Below are positions 45,697-55,609 of a stretch of 64,000 nucleotides of DNA, piece by piece. Positions within the stretch are counted from its first letter, which is position 1, and every line of letters begins with the position of its first letter. A program made the translations under genes and the position numbers. The stretch lies in NCBI GenBank assembly GCA_028284865.1, contig JANQQV010000027.1, positions 1-64,000 of the forward strand, read 5' to 3'. The notes below the pieces were generated by a model. The model saw nothing but the letters and a program-made list of their open reading frames with translations. It did no database searches and was not told the DNA's origin. The stretch is from Rhodothermales bacterium (lineage in GTDB: Bacteria > Bacteroidota > Rhodothermia > Rhodothermales > UBA10348).

Positions 45697-46890
45697 ATGC
45701 CTCTTTTTCGTTCGTCAGCTTCGATTCTCGCCGTTTTTCTGGTTGTTGCGTGGACAGCGGCGCCAGCCAGTGCCCAAAGCAGCTCTTCGGTCAGCATCAC
45801 GGTCGAGTCTCGGGCTGAAAGCAATGACCGGCCGCGGACCCGTGACTTAGGGATTGCCCCTGGCATTCTGACGCCCGGTCCGTTAAATGCTATTACCGAC
45901 GTTTCAGGGGTTCGCGTAGGACACGTGACCATGGTCCGAGGGGATTCGGTCAACACCGGTGCGACAGCCATCCTCCCACACGGTGGCAACCTGTATCAGG
46001 ACAAAGTGCCCGCCGGCTTCTATCAGGGGAATGGCTACGGGAAGTTTGCAGGGACCACCCAGATCATCGAACTCGGCGAAATCGAGACGCCGATCATTCT
46101 GACCAATACGCTTTCCGTGCCCCAGGGGATGGAAGCGGCCATTTCGTGGACGCTCGATCAGCCCGGCAATGAGCGGGTGCGCAGTGTAAACGCGGTCGTG
46201 GGAGAGACCAATGATGGATTCCTGAACGACATCCGCGGCCGGCACCTGCGGGCGCATACGATCCGGCAGGCCATCGAGACGGCGCGCACCGGACCGGTTG
46301 ATGAAGGCAGTGTCGGTGCCGGCCGCGGCACGGTCTCATTCGGATGGAAGGGAGGGATCGGTACCAGCTCTCGTCAGCTGCCCGAGCAGCTTGGTGGATA
46401 CACGCTGGGCGCACTCGTGCAGACCAATTACGGCGGTATCCTGCGCGTCGACGGCGTCCCGGTGGGGGAGGAATTGGGACAGTACTTCATGAAGAACGTG
46501 GTCGATAAGGGAGATGCCGACGGGTCCGTCATTGTTGTTTTGGCAACGGATGCGCCCCTTTCCGATCGGAATTTGGAGCGATTGGCGGCTCGCGCCATGC
46601 TGGCCATCGGCCGTTCGGGATCACCCGCCACCAATGGCAGCGGGGATTACATGATCGCGTTTTCGACCGCCGAAGACGTGCGCCGGGGGCGCGATCGCAA
46701 TCCCACGAACGGACTCGACAACGGTCAGATGTCTCCGCTTTTCCAGGCTGCCGTGGAGGCCACTGAAGAGGCTATCCTGAACGCTCTATTCCGCGCGACG
46801 ACCGTTGAAGGTCACCGCGGAACCATCGAAGCCATCGACATCGAAGCCGTACGGGAAATCATGGATCGTCACGGGATGAGCGATCGCTAG
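45697..46890 (+). CDS. Exported P1 family peptidase (DmpA/BapA type, N-terminal nucleophile)
   Basis: A 397-residue exported protein with a signal peptide ending PASAQ. Family markers are LGIAPGILTPGPLNAITDVSGVRVGH, WKGGIGTSSRQL and DGSVIVVLATDAPLSDRN. The G-S bond in DGSVIVVLATDAPL (Ser277) corresponds to the self-cleavage site that frees the nucleophilic serine in DmpA-type enzymes, which process D-amino- or beta-amino-peptides and peptide amides. Start ATG 45697; an open frame extends 20 codons upstream. The export signal suggests a periplasmic peptide-degrading role. No operon partner is visible. Confidence 0.92.
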   Translation: MPLFRSSASILAVFLVVAWTAAPASAQSSSSVSITVESRAESNDRPRTRDLGIAPGILTPGPLNAITDVSGVRVGHVTMVRGDSVNTGATAILPHGGNLYQDKVPAGFYQGNGYGKFAGTTQIIELGEIETPIILTNTLSVPQGMEAAISWTLDQPGNERVRSVNAVVGETNDGFLNDIRGRHLRAHTIRQAIETARTGPVDEGSVGAGRGTVSFGWKGGIGTSSRQLPEQLGGYTLGALVQTNYGGILRVDGVPVGEELGQYFMKNVVDKGDADGSVIVVLATDAPLSDRNLERLAARAMLAIGRSGSPATNGSGDYMIAFSTAEDVRRGRDRNPTNGLDNGQMSPLFQAAVEATEEAILNALFRATTVEGHRGTIEAIDIEAVREIMDRHGMSDR

Positions 46891-47105
46891 GATCCGAGAA
46901 GTCCTCATCGTCCGCTCACCGACGGAAACGAGTGGCGGACGGGCCGTGTATCGGACGTGAATTTTGTGCATTGATTCCCTCAGAAGGGCGATGTCGTTGC
47001 CTTAGGTCTGTTCGATCCCTATTTTTTCAGGTCTGTACCCTTCGCTCGATTATCGGGTGATTCAAGGAGTTACAGGGTGTTGGATGCCTTCGGGTTTTCT
47101 GACAT

Positions 47106-47176
47106 TGCCCGGTCGTCTAATGGCAGGACAGCGGCCTTTGGAGCCGTCGGTGGAGGTTCGAGTCCTCCCCGGGCAA
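47106..47176 (+). tRNA. tRNA-Gln (anticodon TTG)
   Basis: A complete cloverleaf is readable: acceptor TGCCCGG (47106-47112) with CCGGGCA (47169-47175), D stem GTCT/GGAC, anticodon stem GCGGC/GCCGT with loop CTTTGGA (anticodon TTG at 47138-47140), T stem GGAGG/CCTCC with loop TTCGAGT and discriminator A. The 3-prime CCA is not encoded. It lies 69 bp upstream of the prs ATG and may be part of the same primary transcript. Confidence 0.95.
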
Positions 47177-47245
47177 CTCAGGCTTGCAGTGGGTGCGATT
47201 GCATTCTACCAGCCGACACACAACACAGGACACCTGAATCGGTCC

Positions 47246-48184
47246 ATGTCGACCCAGTCACAAATCAAGCTTTTCGCCGGACGATCCAATCCAGCGCTCG
47301 CGAATTCCATCGCGCAGGCGTTCGGTCAGGATCTGGGCAAAGTGGAGATCAAGGATTTCTCTGACGGAGAGATCTATGTCCACTTCGAGGAGTCGATCCG
47401 TGGCTGCGATGTGTTCCTGATCCAGAGTACGCATCCGACGGCAGACAACTGGATGGAGTTGCTCCTGATGGTGGACGCTGCAGTGCGCGCATCATCCGGT
47501 CGCATCACCGCTGTGATCCCCTACTTCGGGTATGCGCGTCAGGAGCGGAAGGACCAGCCACGCGTCTCCATTGCCGCCAAGCTCATGGCCAACCTGCTGA
47601 CCACAGCAGGGGTGGATCGCGTCTTGACCATGGACCTGCACGCTTCGCAGATCCAGGGCTTTTTCGATGTCCCTGTGGACCACCTTTACGGTTCAGCCAT
47701 TTTCGCGGACTACTTCCGTAAGCTGGAGCTGGACAACCTGGTTGTCGTCGCTCCAGACGTGGGCAGCGTGAAGATGGCCCGTTCCTACGCCAAACGGCTT
47801 GGGGCTGGTCTGGCCATCATCGACAAACGTCGCCCGACCCAGAACGTGGCTCAGGTCATGCACATCATCGGTGAAGTGGAGGGACGCAATGTTCTTCTCA
47901 TCGATGACATGATCGACACAGCCGGTACGCTGACGAACGCTGCGAATGCGCTGCGTGAAGCAGGAGCACTGGAAATCCTGGCTGCAGGTACGCACCCCTT
48001 GCTGTCTGGCCCAGCGTACGACCGTATCGAAGCATCAGCCATTTCCCGGCTGGTTGTAACGGACACCATTCCGCTGAGACGGACCCTCGACAAGATTGAA
48101 GTGGTCAGCGTCTCGGAGATTTTTGCGGACGCCATTCGCCGCATCTACACGGATGAATCGATCTCGACCCTGTTCGATTCCTGA
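47246..48184 (+). CDS. prs: Ribose-phosphate pyrophosphokinase (PRPP synthetase)
   Basis: A 312-residue enzyme making PRPP from ribose 5-phosphate and ATP for nucleotide, His, Trp and NAD synthesis. Visible are IKLFAGRSNPALANSIAQAFG, FSDGEIYVHFEESIRG, the flexible loop RQERKDQPRVSIAAKLMAN, the divalent-metal region TMDLHASQIQGFFDVPVDHL and the PRPP-binding loop VLLIDDMIDTAGTL. ATG 47246 gives the standard N terminus (MSTQSQIKLFAG); the longer open frame from 47057 reads through the tRNA and is not used. Followed by rplY and pth, a widely conserved order. Confidence 0.97.
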   Translation: MSTQSQIKLFAGRSNPALANSIAQAFGQDLGKVEIKDFSDGEIYVHFEESIRGCDVFLIQSTHPTADNWMELLLMVDAAVRASSGRITAVIPYFGYARQERKDQPRVSIAAKLMANLLTTAGVDRVLTMDLHASQIQGFFDVPVDHLYGSAIFADYFRKLELDNLVVVAPDVGSVKMARSYAKRLGAGLAIIDKRRPTQNVAQVMHIIGEVEGRNVLLIDDMIDTAGTLTNAANALREAGALEILAAGTHPLLSGPAYDRIEASAISRLVVTDTIPLRRTLDKIEVVSVSEIFADAIRRIYTDESISTLFDS

Positions 48185-48215
48185 TATTCAACGAAACACA
48201 CAACGGTAACAAGTC

Positions 48216-48854
48216 ATGGAAGTCATCACGCTCGAAGCCAAAGCGCGCGAAGCAGGCAAGACGGCCGCTCGTGCTGCCCGCAAGGCTGAAGAAGTCCCAT
48301 GCGTGCTGTACGGACACGGCGAAGAGCCTCGCTCCTTCCAGGTCCCCGAACTGGCGCTGCGCGACCTGATCTACACGAACAAGTTCCATCGCGTCAACGT
48401 CGTCATGGACGGCAAGACGTACGATTGCGTTCTCAAGGACTACCAGATGCATCCGGTTACGGATCGTGTCATCCACGCTGACTTTGTCGTTCTCCACGAG
48501 GGCGAAAAGGTCAAGATCAAGGTTCCGGTCCACTACGAGGGAACAGCTCGTGGCGTCCGCAACGGTGGAATCCAGCAGGAGTTTGTGCACAAGATTGCCA
48601 TTCGCTGCTTGCCCAAAAACCTGATCGAGTCGTTCACCGTCGACGTCACCAACTTGAAGATTGGTGAGCGTATCCTCGTGCGCGACATGGAGAACGAAGG
48701 ACTCGAGATCCTCGCTCCCCAGGATTCACCTCTGGTTTCCATACGTCGTCCTCGTCAGGTCATCGCTATCGATGAGGATGAGGATGAAGAAGGTGAAGGC
48801 GCAGAAGGTGAAGGTGGAGAAGGCGAAGACGCCGCAGAGGAAGCCGCCGAGTAA
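48216..48854 (+). CDS. rplY: 50S ribosomal protein L25 / general stress protein Ctc
   Basis: A 212-residue CTC-type L25 that binds 5S rRNA. The N-terminal L25 domain (ITLEAKAREAGKTAARAARK, VPCVLYGHGEEPRSFQV, YDCVLKDYQMHPVTDRVIHADF) is followed by the TL5/CTC beta-barrel (VKIKVPVHYEGTARGVRNGG). The protein ends in a 27-residue Glu/Gly/Asp tail encoded by GAAGGTG-type repeats, longer and more acidic than usual. It belongs to the prs-rplY-pth string, 31 bp after prs, and is closed by the hairpin at 48892. Confidence 0.95.
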   Translation: MEVITLEAKAREAGKTAARAARKAEEVPCVLYGHGEEPRSFQVPELALRDLIYTNKFHRVNVVMDGKTYDCVLKDYQMHPVTDRVIHADFVVLHEGEKVKIKVPVHYEGTARGVRNGGIQQEFVHKIAIRCLPKNLIESFTVDVTNLKIGERILVRDMENEGLEILAPQDSPLVSIRRPRQVIAIDEDEDEEGEGAEGEGGEGEDAAEEAAE

Positions 48855-48891
48855 CCCTCTCATTTTTTCCTGCCCTTCGGGGTCGGAGTGG

Positions 48892-48930
48892 GACCGGAGC
48901 TTCCATGAGGAGGCTCCGGTCTTTTGCTTT
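48892..48930 (+). terminator. Rho-independent terminator after rplY
   Basis: A stem of about 13 bp, GACCGGAGCTTCC (48892-48904) with GGAGGCTCCGGTC (48909-48921), encloses an ATGA loop and is followed by TTTTGCTTTG. One G-T pair is included. It separates prs-rplY from pth. Confidence 0.85.
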
Positions 48931-48943
48931 GTTAGATACACGA

Positions 48944-48991
48944 CCAGATCTGCGGCCAGGTCTGTGGCCAGATTTGCGAACAGATCGTGAC
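48944..48991 (+). repeat. Four imperfect 12-bp tandem repeats upstream of pth
   Basis: Units CCAGATCTGCGG, CCAGGTCTGTGG, CCAGATTTGCGA and ACAGATCGTGAC run head to tail between the rplY terminator and the pth start (ATG 49017). They occupy the place where a pth promoter or leader would be expected. Confidence 0.8.
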
Positions 48992-49016
48992 TTGAGTCAA
49001 CAACCCCCCAGGACCC

Positions 49017-49616
49017 ATGGGATTTTTCTCGCGCAAAAAGGACAAAGGAGCCGGTTCCAATCGCATCATCATCGGATTGGGCAATCCGGGGATGAAGTAC
49101 GAAGGCACGCGCCACAACATTGGATTCGAAGTGGTTGAGGCCATTGCCGACCGGATCAACGCCGACTGGAAAGACAAAGGCCGGTCCACGATTGCCGATG
49201 GTCGCTGGCGGGGTCGCAAGCTGCTTCTGGCAGCTCCCCAGACCTATATGAACCGGAGCGGACTGGCTGTTGACGAGCTCCTTCGCCGAAATCGCGTGGA
49301 TCCACAAAACATCCTTGTCGTCGTCGATGACATTCATCTCGACACTGGTGTCATCCGGATTCGACAGAAAGGGGGGACGGGTGGCCACAATGGGTTGGAT
49401 GACATCATTGACTGGCTCGACTCGGATGATTTCCCCCGCATGCGCATAGGTGTCGGTAATGACTTCGGTCAGGGGCGTCAAGCCGAGTATGTCCTTGAGC
49501 AATTCTCTTCAGAGGAACGGACGCTGATCGACCCGGCCATTGAAAGTGCACGGGATGCGGCGCTCACCTTCGTGACAGATGGCATCGTCACCGCCATGAA
49601 CCGCTTCAACGGGTAG
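49017..49616 (+). CDS. pth: Peptidyl-tRNA hydrolase
   Basis: A 199-residue enzyme that recycles peptidyl-tRNA released from stalled ribosomes. The family motif IIIGLGNPGMKYEGTRHNIGFEVV contains the catalytic His (RHNIGF). QTYMNRSGLAV, VVVDDIHLDTGVIRIRQKGGTGGHNGLDDII and RMRIGVGND complete it. The first 16 residues (MGFFSRKKDKGAGSNR) are a basic extension compared with E. coli Pth. It completes the prs-rplY-pth gene order. Confidence 0.97.
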   Translation: MGFFSRKKDKGAGSNRIIIGLGNPGMKYEGTRHNIGFEVVEAIADRINADWKDKGRSTIADGRWRGRKLLLAAPQTYMNRSGLAVDELLRRNRVDPQNILVVVDDIHLDTGVIRIRQKGGTGGHNGLDDIIDWLDSDDFPRMRIGVGNDFGQGRQAEYVLEQFSSEERTLIDPAIESARDAALTFVTDGIVTAMNRFNG

Positions 49617-49678
49617 CTCCGAGGCCTTTCCAGCGTCCGACATTAGATCGATTTTTTAGCCCCGTTCTAAGGCCTCAT

Positions 49679-49692
49679 TGGAAGCGCTTCCG
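49679..49692. promoter_or_regulatory. Candidate LacI/GalR-type operator upstream of hppA
   Basis: TGGAAGCGCTTCCG contains a perfect 12-bp palindrome (GGAAGCGCTTCC, 49680-49691) and fits TGNAANCGNTTNCA at nine of ten defined positions. It lies about 150 bp before the hppA ATG. Weaker case than the malQ sites. Confidence 0.3.
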
Positions 49693-49842
49693 AATTCTCT
49701 GGATTCAATCGAATTGATCCAGCGAATTCTTGATTAACCAATACAAAAAGAGGCCTTCAAGGGGTAGTTTTCGCGGATTCATGTTTTCTGGACTGACCCC
49801 GCCGCGGGAACGTCCCCAAACTCATCCGGAATACCCTTCCAA

Positions 49843-51924
49843 ATGGACATTACTACGCTCACCTATCTGGTACCGGTCACGGGTTTGTTGGCCCTTCTGT
49901 ATGCGTTCACCCGTACACAGTGGATCAACAAGCAGGATGTCGGTACAGACGTCATGGCCGAACTGGCCACTGCCATTGCTGAAGGCGCCCGCGCATTCCT
50001 TCGTCAGGAATACCGCGTTCTCGTCGTCTTCGTTGTTGTCGTCGCTGTGCTTCTGGCTTTCGCCAACGCCAGTCAGGAAGGCTCTTCCTGGATGATTGCC
50101 ATCTCGTTCATTGTGGGCGCGCTGTGTAGTGCGCTTGCCGGATTCATCGGGATGACGGTTGCCACAAAGGCCAACGTTCGCACGACGAACGCGGCCCGCA
50201 CCGGACTGGGCGAAGCCCTCAACGTTGCGTTCTCGGGTGGTCTCGTCATGGGACTGTCCGTGGTTGGTCTGGGTGTGATCGGGCTTGGAGGCCTGTTCAT
50301 CGCCTACGACTCCGTAACAACATGGGAAATCACGAAGGTGATCGGCGTGATCTCAGGCTTCTCCCTGGGCGCGTCGTCCATCGCTCTCTTTGCTCGCGTG
50401 GGTGGTGGTATCTACACCAAAGCCGCCGACGTTGGAGCTGACCTCGCCGGAAAAGTCTACGAAGGCATTCCTGAGGACGACCCGCGCAACCCTGCCACGA
50501 TCGCCGACAACGTGGGTGACAACGTGGGTGACGTTGCCGGAATGGGCGCTGACCTCTTTGAGTCCTACGTAGGTTCGATCATCGGTACGATGGTCCTCGG
50601 TACCGCCTTCCTGGGCGTGATGGCCGACTCAAGCTTCGGTGAGCTCAGCGCTGTCATCCTGCCGCTCGTTCTCGCAGGAGTAGGAATTCTGGTTTCCATC
50701 GCTGGCTCCTTCTTTGTCAAGGTGAAAGAAGGTGGCAACCCACAGCACGCCCTGAACATTGGCGAGTTTGGTGCTGCCGGTCTGATGGCCGTCCTGTCCT
50801 TCTTCATCATTACGACGATGCTGCCTGAGTCCTGGAGCGTCGGCGGAACGGACTACACCGCCATGGGCGTCTTTTGGGCGGTTCTCATTGGTCTGGCTGC
50901 AGGAACGATGATCGGCCTTGTGACCGAGTACTACACCGCTACGGACAAGAAGCCGGTTACGGGTATTGCCGGTCAGTCTGTTACGGGTTCAGCTACGAAC
51001 ATCATCGCCGGTCTGGGTGTGGGCATGTACTCCACGGGTATCCCTGCGGTCATCCTGGCCCTCGGCATCATCGGTGCCTTCACGTTCGCCGGCCTCTACG
51101 GAATCGCGATTGCCGCTGTAGGTATGCTCTCGGTGACGGGAATCCAGCTGGCCGTTGACGCTTACGGTCCGATCTCGGACAACGCCGGCGGTATCGCCGA
51201 AATGGCTGAGCTTCCGCCAGAAGTGCGTGAGCGCACCGACAAGCTCGATGCAGTCGGTAACACTACAGCTGCTATCGGTAAAGGCTTCGCCATTGGTTCG
51301 GCCGCTCTTACCGCTCTGGGTCTCTTCGCTGCCTTCATGCAGCAGGCTGGTGTCGAGAATATCGACGTGGCCAATCCAAAAATCCTGGCTGGCCTCCTGC
51401 TTGGCGCCATGCTGCCATACGTCTTCTCGGCCATGGCCATGGGCGCCGTTGGTCGTGCTGCTGGTGACATGATCAAGGAAGTTGGTCGTCAGTTCGCTGA
51501 GATTCCGGGCCTGCGCGAGGGTACGGCCAAGCCGGATCACGAGCGTTGCGTCGAGATTTCGACCAAAGCCGCCATCCGCGAAATGGTCGCCCCTGGTCTC
51601 CTGGCTGTTCTCGTTCCGGTCGTCATCGGCTTCATCGACAAGAACATGCTCGGTGGTCTGCTGGCTGGCGTCACCGTTTCCGGTGTTCTCTTCGCCATCT
51701 TCCAGTCCAACGCTGGTGGCGCCTGGGACAACGCCAAGAAAATGATCGAGGGCAAAGTCACGGTCGACGGCAAGGAGTACGGTAAAGGCTCCGATGCCCA
51801 CAAAGCCGCCGTTGTAGGTGACACGGTTGGTGATCCGCTCAAGGATACCTCCGGTCCTTCCCTCAACATCCTGATCAAGCTGATCGCGGTCGTAGCACTT
51901 GTCATCGCTCCGCTGATTGCCTGA
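49843..51924 (+). CDS. hppA: Membrane-bound pyrophosphatase, K+-dependent type (H+ or Na+ pump)
   Basis: A 693-residue ion pump with about 16 membrane helices that couples PPi hydrolysis to H+ or Na+ export. Signature loops are [60 protein letters not shown]. The motif [18 protein letters not shown] has alanine where K+-independent enzymes have lysine, so this is the K+-dependent subclass, which contains both Na+ and H+ pumps; the ion cannot be decided by eye. Start ATG 49843 precedes the first helix. A long hairpin follows the stop. Confidence 0.95.
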   Translation: MDITTLTYLVPVTGLLALLYAFTRTQWINKQDVGTDVMAELATAIAEGARAFLRQEYRVLVVFVVVVAVLLAFANASQEGSSWMIAISFIVGALCSALAGFIGMTVATKANVRTTNAARTGLGEALNVAFSGGLVMGLSVVGLGVIGLGGLFIAYDSVTTWEITKVIGVISGFSLGASSIALFARVGGGIYTKAADVGADLAGKVYEGIPEDDPRNPATIADNVGDNVGDVAGMGADLFESYVGSIIGTMVLGTAFLGVMADSSFGELSAVILPLVLAGVGILVSIAGSFFVKVKEGGNPQHALNIGEFGAAGLMAVLSFFIITTMLPESWSVGGTDYTAMGVFWAVLIGLAAGTMIGLVTEYYTATDKKPVTGIAGQSVTGSATNIIAGLGVGMYSTGIPAVILALGIIGAFTFAGLYGIAIAAVGMLSVTGIQLAVDAYGPISDNAGGIAEMAELPPEVRERTDKLDAVGNTTAAIGKGFAIGSAALTALGLFAAFMQQAGVENIDVANPKILAGLLLGAMLPYVFSAMAMGAVGRAAGDMIKEVGRQFAEIPGLREGTAKPDHERCVEISTKAAIREMVAPGLLAVLVPVVIGFIDKNMLGGLLAGVTVSGVLFAIFQSNAGGAWDNAKKMIEGKVTVDGKEYGKGSDAHKAAVVGDTVGDPLKDTSGPSLNILIKLIAVVALVIAPLIA

Positions 51925-51936
51925 TTCGGCCCGCGA

Positions 51937-51997
51937 AGGGGCTGATCGGTTTCCCGGTTGAATTCCGATTCGGGATTCGAGAAACCGATCAGCCCCT
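51937..51997 (+). terminator. Two-tier hairpin after hppA
   Basis: A perfect 17-bp inverted repeat (51937-51953 with 51981-51997; arms start AGGGGCTGATCGG) encloses a second 8-bp stem-loop (GAATTCCG/CGGGATTC, 51960-51978). No T-tract follows, so it may act as an RNA-stability or processing element as well as, or instead of, a terminator. Confidence 0.6.
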
Positions 51998-52083
51998 GAG
52001 CGTATCAAGAGAGTCTTTCAAGACTTTCGGACGCCATTCGTCGTCCAACCTGCTACCACTCTTTCCAGAAAGCGCATATCCCC

Positions 52084-53826
<1,743 letters not shown>

Positions 53827-53891
53827 GGATCTGCGCACGTAAGGCTGCAACGGATGTCTGAACCGTCAGGCGGCCTCCTAGGCCCGCGTTT

Positions 53892-53954
53892 GAATGTCCG
53901 TTATTGACATTCTCGGCTAAACCACCGTTTCTTTGCATAGCCGTTATTGCAAAG
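53892..53954 (+). repeat. Twin inverted repeats with shared CGTTATT loop upstream of a recombinase-like gene
   Basis: The first repeat is GAATGTC-CGTTATT-GACATTC (53892-53912, perfect 7-bp arms). The second is CTTTGCA (53931-53937) and TGCAAAG (53948-53954), whose interval again contains CCGTTATT. The CCGTTATTG copies start 43 bp apart (53898 and 53941), about four helical turns. They end about 100 bp before the recombinase-like ATG at 54053. Confidence 0.6.
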
Positions 53955-54052
53955 AGGTGGCATTGTCAGGCCCATGATCGGTTTGTGTCCGGTCCAAGAC
54001 AGCTTCTCTCGATCGGGAATAGCGGTTTGCCGTCAGCACACCCCGAAGTCCC

Positions 54053-55018
54053 ATGGCCGAATCGACCGCTCCTTCGACCGTTCAGGTCGAAGATCCTGAT
54101 GCAGGTATTGCTCTTCCCTTGAGCGAATTCCAGGCCCTCGTCAAGGAATTCCTCGAAGAGTATCTCAAAGACAAGAGCAAAGAGACCGTGGGAACGTATC
54201 GCCGTTCCCTCAATGAATTTGAGCGATGGTTCGTTCGCGGGAAGGGCGCCTGTCGCTTTCGAACGTCTGATATCGAAGCGTACAAGACGTATTTGATGGA
54301 GGAGAAGGGCCTGCACCAGGTCTCCGTTTCCACCTACCTCACAGCTGTTCGGCGCTTGTGTCAGTTCATGACAGACTCTGGACTGCTGGCAGAGAACCCG
54401 GCCAAGTCCGTGAAAGGGAATCGGCGACCGGCAACCCATTCGCGCCAGTTCCTCACCGATGACGACATCAAGCAGCTACTCAAGGCGGTCGACGACTTGG
54501 GAGACTCTTCTGAGGAAATTGCCAAGCGAGACCGCGCGATCGTCCACGCCATGCTTTTTGCTGGCCTAAGCGAGATTGAGATCGTTCGCTCAAACGTCCA
54601 GGACTTGGAGCAGACCTTGATGGGGTGGTATCTGCGCATTCAAGGCAAAGGAAGAACCGTCAAGGATCAGCAGGTGCCCATCGATCCGCCCGTGATGGAT
54701 GCCGTTCGTCTCTATCTGGATACGCGGCACCGTATTCGCCCGGAAGATCCGCTGTTCGTTTCCCATGGACATCGAAGTGAGGGCAAGCGACTCAACACCC
54801 GTTCGGTACGCAGCCGGATCAACCATCATCTGGAACGGGCCGGGATCAAGCGCGAGGGGATTACCCCGCACAGCCTGACACACACGGCTGCACTGATCTG
54901 GCTGAACGACGGCTTGAGCGTTGAGACCGTGAAGCAGCGCATGCGCCACGGCACCATCGACACCACCATGATCTATTTTCGTCAACAAGGACGATTGACA
55001 GGAGAGGACGACTCATGA
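54053..55018 (+). CDS. Tyrosine-recombinase-fold protein lacking both catalytic arginines
   Basis: A 321-residue protein with the XerC/D plan: an N-terminal SAM-like core-binding domain (LVKEFLEEYLKDKSKETVG to DSGLLAENPAKSVK) and a C-terminal catalytic-fold domain. Catalytic positions read: Arg I replaced by Ser173 (AGLSEIEI for xGLRxSEL), the beta-hairpin lysine kept (Lys199 in IQGKGRTVK), the HxLRH box changed to HSLTH (His273, Thr276, His277), then His299 in MRHGTIDTT, and the nucleophile position Tyr308. Loss of both arginines should abolish or strongly impair normal strand exchange. It may be a DNA-binding relic, a partner of an active Xer protein, or a non-canonical family. The stop overlaps the next ATG (ATGA). 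Confidence 0.85.
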   Translation: MAESTAPSTVQVEDPDAGIALPLSEFQALVKEFLEEYLKDKSKETVGTYRRSLNEFERWFVRGKGACRFRTSDIEAYKTYLMEEKGLHQVSVSTYLTAVRRLCQFMTDSGLLAENPAKSVKGNRRPATHSRQFLTDDDIKQLLKAVDDLGDSSEEIAKRDRAIVHAMLFAGLSEIEIVRSNVQDLEQTLMGWYLRIQGKGRTVKDQQVPIDPPVMDAVRLYLDTRHRIRPEDPLFVSHGHRSEGKRLNTRSVRSRINHHLERAGIKREGITPHSLTHTAALIWLNDGLSVETVKQRMRHGTIDTTMIYFRQQGRLTGEDDS

Positions 55019-55596
55019 CCGCAATGACTCCCGCCGCAACGACTCCCGTTTCAACCCGGACCACGGAAGTGCTTCGGCAAGCCGAATTCAATCCGGATGT
55101 GCGTAAGTATTGGCTCCTGGGTGGAACGTTTTCTCTGCTTGTCACCATCATCGGAATTCCGCTCTTGCCGTTTTGGTGGCTGCTCGGACTCTGGGTGACC
55201 GGCCGCTATCTCGATCGGATGGAGTGTACACTGACACGCCGCAATCTGATTGTTCGCAAGGGACTCCTCGTTCGTGTTGAAAAAACGATTCCTCTTGACA
55301 AAATCACGGATCTGGGGATGATCCAGGGTCCATTGATGCGTGCTTTTGACGTCCACGCCCTTTCGATTGAGACGGCTGGTTCGACGTCGCAAGGTGCCCT
55401 AGTGAAACTCCACGGCATCAAGGATGTCGAGACCTTTCGGGATACAGTGTTGGAGCAGCGCGACCGGATGCTTGAACATGCCTCGGATGGCTCCTCGACA
55501 TCGACTCCGACTCAGCCAGCGACAGACCAATCCTCATCAGAGGTCGTCACGTTGCTCCGCGAAATCCGGGACGAGTTGCGCAATCGACCTGCGTAG
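55015..55596 (+). CDS. PH-domain membrane protein, YdbS-like, coupled to the recombinase-like gene
   Basis: A 193-residue protein. Residues about 38-62 (YWLLGGTFSLLVTIIGIPLL, FWWLLGLWVTGRYL) form two membrane helices. One bPH2 module follows (MECTLTRRNLIVRKGLLVRVE, IPLDKITDLGMIQGPLMRAFD, ALSIETAGSTSQ), then a Ser/Thr-rich linker and a short amphipathic C-terminal helix (VVTLLREIRDELRN). It resembles the YdbS-like protein at 12515 but lacks a YdbT partner. The ATG sits in the four-base overlap with the recombinase-like gene, so the two are co-translated. Function unknown. Confidence 0.85.
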   Translation: MTAMTPAATTPVSTRTTEVLRQAEFNPDVRKYWLLGGTFSLLVTIIGIPLLPFWWLLGLWVTGRYLDRMECTLTRRNLIVRKGLLVRVEKTIPLDKITDLGMIQGPLMRAFDVHALSIETAGSTSQGALVKLHGIKDVETFRDTVLEQRDRMLEHASDGSSTSTPTQPATDQSSSEVVTLLREIRDELRNRPA

Positions 55597-55609
55597 AGAA
55601 TGCTGAATG

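Noticed and set aside
47057-47245. N-terminal extension of prs
   Set aside because: It reads straight through the tRNA-Gln gene and lacks PRPP synthetase similarity; the ATG at 47246 gives the standard start.
50989-52008. A 339-codon open frame antisense to hppA
   Set aside because: Overlaps highly conserved pyrophosphatase loops and has no protein-like motif of its own.
53904-53909. TTGACA as a -35 promoter element upstream of the recombinase-like gene
   Set aside because: No -10-like hexamer lies at a proper distance and the bases are part of the inverted-repeat arm.
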